Assembly (NCBI GenBank): GCA_027886925.1
Contig: JAPCJN010000067.1
Span: 1-11,324, forward strand
Direction: 5' to 3'
Length of the DNA: 11,324 bases
Origin: Nitrososphaerota archaeon
Lineage (GTDB): Archaea; Thermoproteota; Nitrososphaeria; Nitrososphaerales; UBA183
The notes under the pieces were generated by a model. The model saw only the letters and a program-made list of their open reading frames with translations. It did not search any database and was not told where the DNA came from. The position numbers and the translations under genes were made by a program. Below are positions 6,209 to 11,324 of the stretch, piece by piece; within the stretch, counting starts at the first letter, position 1, and each line of letters begins with the position of its first letter.

Positions 6209-7675
6209 CTAATACTCTACCTTCGCCCTCCCAATCCTCCTGTGGCTCTTCAGGACAGGAGAGACGACATTCTTAAGGAACTCTTCGCAGCTCTCTTTCG
6301 CGTATCCGGCGTGGGCGAGCGGGTCCAGGAGCACTTCTATCCGACGCTTCGTAAGCTTGGAAGAGATCACCTTGTCCTCTGAGAGCATTCGCTCGAGCGG
6401 GTTCGGCTCACCCTTCATGACGGACTCCCACGCCGCGAACGAAATGACCCTGATGAGTTCGTGCATGTCCTGTCTGTCCGCCCCCTTCTCTACAAGCTCC
6501 ATCATCACCGCCTCCGTTCCGGCGAAGACGCCGAACTTCTCGAGGTTTTTTACTATCATCGCTGGGTAGACCCTTAACCCCCTCATCAGCCTCTCGTAGA
6601 TCGCGAGGCACTCGTCGATGGCGAGGAAAGCCTCAGGGATGGAGACCCGCCTCGCCGCAGAGTCGTCTAAGGTCCTCTCGAGGATGCTGCTCGAGGCGTT
6701 CATGAATGCGACCAGCGGCATCACGGAGACCACCCTCGCCAGGGAGCACATCCGTTCAGCGGTCACCGGATTCCTCTTGAACGGCATCGCGCTCGAGCCG
6801 ACCTGAGACTCCTCGATGGGCTCGGAGAGCTCCCCGAACGTGGGGGACTGGAGTATCCTGAGGTCGAGCCCGAACTTCGCACACGATGCGGCGACGGAAG
6901 CCAATGCCGCGAGGATGAGGTAGTCCAGCTTTCTGGGGTAGGTCTGTGTAGAGACGTCGAAGTATCCAAGCCCGAGGTCCGACATCACGTCCTCCTCAAG
7001 GCCATGGACCTTGGAGGCGCTCCCGATGAGTTTCTTGAAGCTGGCGGACGTGCCGACCGCGCCCTTGATCCCTTTCCCCTTGATGAAGTCCTTGCGCAAC
7101 AAGTCGACCAGCTTTATGTCCAGGACGATATCCTGCGCATAGTTTGCGAACCTGTAGCCCATGGTGGTCGGCTCGGCGGGCTGAAGGTGAGTCCAACCCA
7201 TGCAGACGAGGCCCTTGTGGCGCCTTACCCTTGCCGCGGCCGCATCGAGGCAACTGACGAGCCGGCCGAGCACGAGGTCCAGCGCATCGCTGAATATCAG
7301 CACGTCGGCATTGTCTTCGATGTCCATCGAGGTGGCGCCGAGATGGAGCTTCCCTCCCCCCTCCCGGGCCTGGTCCGCGAAGACGCGGAGTTCGGCCATC
7401 AGGTCGTGCTTGATCTTCCTCTCGATCTCGTGCGCCTTTGCGATGTCGACGCTTTTCTCGCCGGCGCTCTTCCTTATCGCCTGAAGCTCCTCGCTCGACA
7501 GCAGTCCGAGTTCCGCCTCGGCCTCGGCGAGGCTGAGCCAAACCCTCCTCCACGATGCCCTTCTGTGGGTCTCGGAGAAGAGCTTCTTCATGGCGTCGCT
7601 GCCGTAACGCCATGTGAAAGGAGAGAGGTACGAGTCGTATCCGTAGGTGTCTTCTTTCAAGGAATGCAGTGCCAT
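6209..7675 (-). CDS. purB: Adenylosuccinate lyase (PurB)
   Basis: Splits SAICAR to AICAR plus fumarate in IMP synthesis, and adenylosuccinate to AMP plus fumarate. The 488-residue protein belongs to the fumarase/aspartase superfamily. It opens with YLSPFTWRYGS (16-26), typical of PurB. The three superfamily regions are HLGATSMDIEDNAD (111-124), MGWTHLQPAEPTTMG (159-173; His163 is the expected acid) and the signature GSSAMPFKRNPVTAE (293-307; catalytic Ser in the flexible loop, Lys300 and Asn302 conserved). The start at ATG 7675 gives a 15-residue lead before the conserved YLSPF; a TTG at 7660 is possible. It is on the opposite strand to the other pur genes and follows an ABC transporter permease by 97 bp, so it is regulated separately from the pur operon or read through from the transporter. 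Confidence 0.96.
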   Translation of the reverse strand: MALHSLKEDTYGYDSYLSPFTWRYGSDAMKKLFSETHRRASWRRVWLSLAEAEAELGLLSSEELQAIRKSAGEKSVDIAKAHEIERKIKHDLMAELRVFADQAREGGGKLHLGATSMDIEDNADVLIFSDALDLVLGRLVSCLDAAAARVRRHKGLVCMGWTHLQPAEPTTMGYRFANYAQDIVLDIKLVDLLRKDFIKGKGIKGAVGTSASFKKLIGSASKVHGLEEDVMSDLGLGYFDVSTQTYPRKLDYLILAALASVAASCAKFGLDLRILQSPTFGELSEPIEESQVGSSAMPFKRNPVTAERMCSLARVVSVMPLVAFMNASSSILERTLDDSAARRVSIPEAFLAIDECLAIYERLMRGLRVYPAMIVKNLEKFGVFAGTEAVMMELVEKGADRQDMHELIRVISFAAWESVMKGEPNPLERMLSEDKVISSKLTKRRIEVLLDPLAHAGYAKESCEEFLKNVVSPVLKSHRRIGRAKVEY

Positions 7676-7688
7676 GCGCCGGTTGAGG

Positions 7689-7698
7689 ATTAAACTTT
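7689..7698 (-). promoter_or_regulatory. Candidate TATA element upstream of purB
   Basis: On the minus strand this reads AAAGTTTAAT, an AT-rich block in an otherwise GC-rich region, similar to archaeal BRE/TATA elements. Its centre is about 18-20 nt before ATG 7675, slightly too close for a leaderless transcript starting at that ATG. If it is used, the transcript might start near codon 3-6 and favour the in-frame TTG at 7660. Low confidence without start-site mapping. Confidence 0.28.
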
Positions 7699-7705
7699 AC
7701 CGAGG

Positions 7706-7774
7706 CTTCTTCTTTCCTTCTTCCTCCTGCGCTCGCGTGCCCTCCCTTACGTTCCTCCCCCCTCTCTCTTCTCT
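7706..7774. other. Two long pyrimidine/purine runs between permease and purB
   Basis: Bases 7706-7728 and 7752-7774 on the plus strand are each 23 uninterrupted pyrimidines, with a further pyrimidine run at 7741-7748 between them. The minus-strand transcript therefore carries purine runs, including an AGGAGGA at 7722-7728. That motif lies about 47 nt before the purB ATG, too far to be its ribosome binding site, and no other start codon lies at a useful distance. The second run ends inside the permease stop codon. Such tracts can alter DNA structure or protein binding, but I see nothing that fixes a role here. Confidence 0.45.
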
Positions 7775-9458
7775 ATGCCCTGAACTCGACGAACAGCCTC
7801 CTCGTCTCCCTGGCGGCCCACCTATACGAGAGGCCGATGACGGCCGTCGCGAACACGATCGAGACGAAGAAGAGCGACTGCAGCTGGGGCTGGATGCCAG
7901 GGATCGAGACGAGGGCGCTGCCGAGGATGGAAGGTAATGCGGTCAACACCAGAACTATCATCCCGACGATCATCATCGCTATGATCCCCAGAGGGTCTAC
8001 GAACCTCGGACGCGGCCTCTCTTGGAAGTCAGGGTACCTCGCCCCGAACGCCGTCCCGATGAAGACCTCTTCCGTCGTTATCAGCAACGCTATGACTATT
8101 TCCTCCAGAGCCTCCACGAGAGGGGGCCTTGTGATGGCGACCACGAGGACGAAGATGCAGGCCGTCGCGGACATCGCCAGGGCCAGGGCGGTGAAGATCT
8201 TGGCCCGGAGCACCTGCCTCGACGTGAGCGGGAGAGCGTAGAGAAGCGCCGCCGTCCTCCCTTCCTGGCCGAACCCTATGGATGAGATCATCAGACCGAA
8301 GAGGCCGCCGACGAACCAGACCGGAAGCTGGTTGATGAACGAAGGCGCCTGAGAGGCGCTCGCGTTGACTCCGGGGTTGAAGGACACCTGGAGCAGGAAG
8401 ACGAAGGCCAGCACGAACGGGATGGAGAAATACTGCAGCAGTTCTCTCCTCCTGAAGAGGCCCTTTAGGTCCTTCCTGACGAGCGTGGATTCGGCCGTGT
8501 CCAGTCGGAACAGCGAGAGGAGGTTGAACGACGAGCGCCTCCCCGGCCTGTAATCTCCCTGGGTGACCACCACCTGGGTGGGGTTGGGAGCCCAGTACTT
8601 GGCGCGGACGAGAGTCGCCGCCCACAGCATCGACCCGGCGAACAGCGCGGTCGCCGCCGAATACGCCGCGGCCAGCCCGACGTCTCCTGCGAGGCTGGCC
8701 CTGATCGCGAGAGAAGCCCAGAATACGGGAACGAACCCCACTAAGCTGAGCGTCGAGGCGAACTTGTTTATCAGGTCGATGAGCAGGACGAAGTTGAAGA
8801 TTACCTGAAGGACGAGGACGAGCGCTATCGTTATCGCCAGACGGAGCACGAGGGCGCTGCGCCTCGCCCGCTTCATCACCGCCGTGCTCACCCTGTTGAT
8901 GGCAGCCCGAAGGATTTCGACTATCGCGCCGCCATAGAAAAGTGACGCGCAGCTCAACAGGAGCATCTCGACCCAGACCAGCCCGTAGCCGAGGCTGACC
9001 GCAGGACCGAGGGTCGCACCCATGATGACGGAAGGCACGACGGAGTACGTGTACGAGATCGAAAGGGTCGACCCGGTCACGTACTCAGCCTGTGTCACCG
9101 GGAGCCAGTTTATCGCGTCGCTCGAGGCGAACTTTGATGAGGCGCTCAACTCGAAGAGCACCCCCGCGACCAATACCACGCTGGGGATCAGCGCGGGGAC
9201 GAAGACGAGGGCCTCGACGAACGCCGTGACGACCTGCGAATGAAGCGGCTCGGGAATCGAGGGAAACACCGAGGCGACGAAGAGGCCTGCCGCCGCGGCC
9301 AACCCGAAGCCGGCCGCGTCGATCGCCCCAAGGACCGCCGGGTTCCTGAAGAAGCTCTCTCCCCCCCTGCCGCTCCTCCCCGCGCGCAGCTGCGATTTTG
9401 TCAGGACGTATGCGATGGTGAGTGCTCTTCCAAGTTTTATCATCGGCCGTGACCTCAT
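7773..9458 (-). CDS. ABC transporter permease, large polytopic (ABC-2-like, two halves)
   Basis: Integral membrane subunit of an ABC transporter, probably an exporter; the substrate is unknown. The 561-residue protein has roughly 12-13 hydrophobic segments, at about 41-65, 77-104, 131-150, 154-180, 202-227, 233-253, 260-285, 343-360, 378-397, 418-442, 449-472, 490-510 and 526-546, with a polar stretch at ~286-342. Two similar motifs, INWLPVTQAEYVTGS (116-130) and LYALPLTSRQVLRAK (406-420), look like the 'LP.s..e...gK' segment found once in each ABC-2 permease. This suggests two ABC-2-like domains fused in one chain. ATG 9458 overlaps the ATPase stop (ATGA), so the two are translationally coupled partners. 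A later ATG at 9443 is an alternative start. Family placement is by topology, motif and partner only. Confidence 0.82.
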   Translation of the reverse strand: MRSRPMIKLGRALTIAYVLTKSQLRAGRSGRGGESFFRNPAVLGAIDAAGFGLAAAAGLFVASVFPSIPEPLHSQVVTAFVEALVFVPALIPSVVLVAGVLFELSASSKFASSDAINWLPVTQAEYVTGSTLSISYTYSVVPSVIMGATLGPAVSLGYGLVWVEMLLLSCASLFYGGAIVEILRAAINRVSTAVMKRARRSALVLRLAITIALVLVLQVIFNFVLLIDLINKFASTLSLVGFVPVFWASLAIRASLAGDVGLAAAYSAATALFAGSMLWAATLVRAKYWAPNPTQVVVTQGDYRPGRRSSFNLLSLFRLDTAESTLVRKDLKGLFRRRELLQYFSIPFVLAFVFLLQVSFNPGVNASASQAPSFINQLPVWFVGGLFGLMISSIGFGQEGRTAALLYALPLTSRQVLRAKIFTALALAMSATACIFVLVVAITRPPLVEALEEIVIALLITTEEVFIGTAFGARYPDFQERPRPRFVDPLGIIAMMIVGMIVLVLTALPSILGSALVSIPGIQPQLQSLFFVSIVFATAVIGLSYRWAARETRRLFVEFRA

Positions 9459-10234
9459 CGAGACAATTCTTTCACGACTTCGCCGATGTCGTCTATCCCC
9501 GTCATCTTCAGGAACACCTCTTCAAGGGTCGAGCCGGGCAGGCCTGCCTGCTGTCTGAGCTCGGCAACGGTCCCCTCCGCGATGATGGTCCCCTGATACA
9601 TTATCGCGACCCTGTCGCAGAGCGCCTGCGCGATCTCGAGGACGTGCGTAGAGAAGAGGATGGAGACCCCCTCGGCGGTAAGCTCCCTGAGCAGGTCCTT
9701 CACGAGCCGCGCCGAACGCGGGTCCAGGCCGTTCAGTGCCTCGTCGAGCACGAGTATCCTGGGCTTGTGGACGAGCGCTGAGATGATCGCGACCTTCTGC
9801 TTCATCCCCTGGGAGTATCCGCTTATCATCTCGTTCTCGTGCCCGGCTAGCTGCATGCCCGTGAGGAAGTGCTGGATCCGCTCCCTCCTCTCGGCCTCGG
9901 GGACGTCATACATCTCCGCGACAAAGTCGATGTATTCGACGCCGGTCAGGAACTCATAGAGCTGGGGAGTCTCCGCGACGTACCCCATCTTCCTCTTCGT
10001 CTCTATCGGGGTCTTCGAGACGTCCTCCCCGTACACGAGGACCGTCCCGGAGTCGGGCCTTAGTATGCCGAGGACCATCTTCATGGTCGTCGACTTGCCG
10101 CTGCCGTTCGGGCCCAACAGCCCCAGTATCTCGCCCTTCCTCAGGGAGATGCTTATCCCCCTCACCGCTTTTATCTCGCCGTATGACTTTGACAGTGAAT
10201 CGAGACGGAGCGCGATACCCTCCTGCTCGTCCAT
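9455..10234 (-). CDS. ABC transporter ATP-binding protein
   Basis: Nucleotide-binding subunit that powers the adjoining permease; cytoplasmic face of the membrane. It has 259 residues. Motifs: Walker A GPNGSGKST (41-49), Q-loop ETPQ (88-91), a variant signature YSQGMKQK (140-147) in place of LSGGQ, Walker B ILVLDEAL (160-167, catalytic Glu165), D-loop GLDP (169-172) and the switch His197 in STH. The SQGM signature and the C-terminal tail ending in a 'LEEVFL' segment are typical of ATPases of ABC-2 export systems (DrrA/NatA/CcmA-like class); the substrate cannot be named from this. ATG 10234 gives a normal N-terminus. The stop is embedded in the permease start. A homodimer of this subunit with the single long permease is the likely complex (inference). 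Confidence 0.94.
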   Translation of the reverse strand: MDEQEGIALRLDSLSKSYGEIKAVRGISISLRKGEILGLLGPNGSGKSTTMKMVLGILRPDSGTVLVYGEDVSKTPIETKRKMGYVAETPQLYEFLTGVEYIDFVAEMYDVPEAERRERIQHFLTGMQLAGHENEMISGYSQGMKQKVAIISALVHKPRILVLDEALNGLDPRSARLVKDLLRELTAEGVSILFSTHVLEIAQALCDRVAIMYQGTIIAEGTVAELRQQAGLPGSTLEEVFLKMTGIDDIGEVVKELSR

Positions 10235-10307
10235 TGTCTAGCACAGCGCCCCTAATCTCGTGAAAAAGAGCGAGCGACCCCCGTCCGACTCTAAGACGTT
10301 CGTGGCA

Positions 10308-10325
10308 GGCGCCTCACTGGGCGCC
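10308..10325. repeat. GGCGCC palindrome pair upstream of the ABC operon
   Basis: GGCGCC occurs at 10308-10313 and again at 10320-10325, separated by TCACTG. Because each hexamer is itself palindromic, the pair is both a direct repeat and an inverted repeat. An outer GTGGC (10302-10306) and GCCAC (10323-10327) adds further symmetry. It lies 74-91 bp upstream of the ATPase ATG and would overlap the transcription start predicted from the TATA-like box at 10339-10348, a usual place for an archaeal repressor site. The repeat is certain; the operator role is inference. Confidence 0.45.
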
Positions 10326-10338
10326 ACAAGATGCCGCA

Positions 10339-10348
10339 ACATATAGGT
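10339..10348 (-). promoter_or_regulatory. Candidate TATA box for the ABC transporter operon
   Basis: The minus strand reads CCTATATGTT here, preceded by GAGAA, which partly resembles a BRE. A transcript starting about 25 nt downstream, near 10318-10320, would run toward the ATPase with a leader of roughly 85 nt. No gene lies where a plus-strand transcript from the same element would go. The remaining intergenic sequence (10235-10448) shows no ORF or RNA gene that I can support. Confidence 0.35.
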
Positions 10349-10448
10349 TCTCGAGGCGGCCATAATCATTAGCAACTGCGCATGGGTTGAGGCCTAGACG
10401 TAGTCCAGTAGCCGGATCCACGCCACACTCTCGGAAAGAGGCGTCTGC

Positions 10449-10976
10449 CTACTGACCCGGAGGCGGCGAGACCTGAATATCAACAGTGAACGAGAACCGT
10501 GTCCCGTCAACGAGAATGCCATTAACAGTAAGAGGGTAATCAACGCCTGTCTGAAAGCCGGTCCCACCCAGCAGCTCTGGTTGCTGGATGCTCCGACCAG
10601 GCAAAAGAGGATGCGAGTCCGTCACGTTGAATGAGAGCGGGAAAGTGGAGACATATTCCCCACGGTCGATGCTCGCATTCAAGGAGGCGATCGGAAGGTT
10701 TCCGACGTTTCTCGCCGTGATAGTGACGTTGGGTCCAAGTGCTGGAAAGAACGGTTGAAATGGCCCGACGACCGAGAATACCTCTACCGGGTTGCCAGAC
10801 CTCGGCAACACCTGGAAGGTCGTGTAGATGTATTGGTTCCACAGGTCTGTTGCCACGATCGTATACTCGCCTGGAGGGAAGTACGTGAACGCGGGAGAGG
10901 AGGAGTTCAATATGAAGGCATTAGAAATAGTGGTGTTCCAATATCCCACCAGTCCATCGCCGAGACCGCAGTTCAA
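10449..10976 (-). CDS. Unrecognised extracellular-type protein, C-terminal part (frame-shifted from 10921-11324)
   Basis: I do not recognise this family. The frame is open on the minus strand from 11018 (after a TGA at 11019-11021) to TAG 10449-10451; the only nearby start would be TTG 10976. The sequence before that TTG (YCGPNPPPENG) already looks like real protein, so this is best read as the second half of the gene entering from the right edge, displaced by one base. The product is rich in beta-type, Gly/Pro/Asn/Thr segments such as YFPPGEYTIVATDLW and NVTITARNVGNLP, like Ig-like or other secreted beta domains. Five N-X-S/T sequons occur here (NTT, NSS, NVT, NAS, NVT). It ends VSPPPGQ with no membrane anchor. 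Codons use A/T in third position more than the pur genes do. Confidence 0.6.
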   Translation of the reverse strand: MNCGLGDGLVGYWNTTISNAFILNSSSPAFTYFPPGEYTIVATDLWNQYIYTTFQVLPRSGNPVEVFSVVGPFQPFFPALGPNVTITARNVGNLPIASLNASIDRGEYVSTFPLSFNVTDSHPLLPGRSIQQPELLGGTGFQTGVDYPLTVNGILVDGTRFSFTVDIQVSPPPGQ

Positions 10977-11324
10977 TCCGTTCTCTGGAGGAGGGTTCGG
11001 GCCGCAGTACCCAGGCGTTCAGCCCTGCCTTCAAGTAAGCATACTCATGCTGGTGCAAAGAAAAGTCGTACGTGAAGTATTGAATCGTGGTCTGATCTCC
11101 ATTCGGGAGGAACGTGATAGGGCCTCCTGAGAAGAGTCCAAGGGAGGGGCAGGGAGGAATGAAAGGCGGCCCCTCCTTTAGAGGTGCTCCTGCTGAAGAG
11201 ATGTTTCCTTTCGAGTAGTGCCCCTTGAAGACCGCGAAGGTCGCAAGACCTTGCGAGGGGCTGTCAGAGCAAACGTAATCATACCCGTTCCATGCGAAGA
11301 TTACAGTGGTCTGATTCAATGTCG
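10921..11324 (-). CDS. Unrecognised extracellular-type protein, upstream part (partial, runs off the window)
   Basis: The minus-strand frame enters from the right edge without a convincing start: the first in-frame start-like codon is a TTG at 11319 preceded by an open ACA codon. It reads NQTTVIFAWNGYDYVCSD, then FAVFKGHYSKGNISS, then FLPNGDQTTIQYFTYDFS and EYAYLKAGLNAW. After about 11012 it changes to an Arg/Glu-rich stretch ending at TAA 10921-10923, which looks like out-of-frame reading. Dropping one base from the CCC at 11010-11012 joins it to the downstream frame as ...GLNAWYCGPNPPPENG. Two sequons (NQT, NIS) and several Cys fit a secreted, disulfide-bearing protein. The N-terminus, signal peptide and full domain order lie outside the window. 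Whether the break is real or a sequencing error cannot be told here. Confidence 0.55.
   Translation of the reverse strand, partial: TLNQTTVIFAWNGYDYVCSDSPSQGLATFAVFKGHYSKGNISSAGAPLKEGPPFIPPCPSLGLFSGGPITFLPNGDQTTIQYFTYDFSLHQHEYAYLKAGLNAWVLRPEPSSRERIELRSRRWTGGILEHHYF

Noticed and set aside
7004..7693. 229-codon open frame on the plus strand opposite purB
   Set aside because: Shadow of purB; the purB frame carries all lyase signatures, while this one shows no family pattern.
10390..10430. tRNA-like D-arm (GTAGTCCAGTAGCC) downstream of the right-edge gene
   Set aside because: No matching acceptor stem, anticodon arm or GGTTC-type T-loop could be found around it on either strand.
10449..11324. 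Mobile element or CRISPR-associated explanation for the right-edge region
   Set aside because: No transposase motifs, terminal inverted repeats, target-site duplications or regularly spaced repeats are visible.

Overview
The window looks archaeal, probably from a high-GC member of the Thermoproteota/Nitrososphaerota side of the tree. That placement is inference, not proof. It rests on start codons that mostly lack Shine-Dalgarno motifs (several are TTG), TATA-like elements upstream of the two minus-strand units, a long SAICAR synthetase, a PurM with an archaeal-looking GGETAIVGD motif, and a secreted-type protein at the right edge rich in N-glycosylation sequons.

Bases 1-6172 (+ strand) are a compact de novo purine operon. 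The order is purL (last ~37 codons only), purF, purN, folD, 5-formyl-THF cyclo-ligase, purE, purC and purM. Genes abut or overlap: TAG directly followed by ATG between purL and purF, ATGA between purN and folD, and a 10-nt overlap between purE and purC. The widest internal gaps are 46 nt before purE and 37 nt before purM. Together the genes cover PRPP to phosphoribosylamine (PurF), formylation of GAR (PurN), FGAM and AIR synthesis (PurL, PurM), carboxyaminoimidazole formation (PurE) and SAICAR synthesis (PurC). FolD and the cyclo-ligase can supply and recycle the 10-formyl-tetrahydrofolate that PurN consumes, so a one-carbon supply module is embedded in the operon. PurD, PurQ, PurS, PurK and the last two IMP steps are not in view.

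Bases 6209-7675 (- strand) hold purB, adenylosuccinate lyase, which faces the operon tail to tail. Upstream of it on the same strand, after a 97-bp gap with long purine/pyrimidine runs, lies a two-gene ABC transporter operon: an ATPase (10234 to 9455) and a large polytopic permease (9458 to 7773) that start and stop within the same ATGA. The permease appears to be two ABC-2-like halves in one chain. A TATA-like box and a GGCGCC inverted repeat lie upstream of the ATPase.

Bases 10449-11324 (- strand) hold the C-terminal ~290 residues of an unrecognised, probably extracellular protein. It is split between two reading frames by an apparent one-base shift near a CCC run at 11010-11012. Its composition is less GC-biased than the purine genes.

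I found no RNA gene, CRISPR array, transposase or obvious prophage element. The most unusual points are the folate module in an archaeal-looking pur operon, the duplicated permease, and the frameshifted surface-type protein. No clearly new system can be claimed from the sequence alone.
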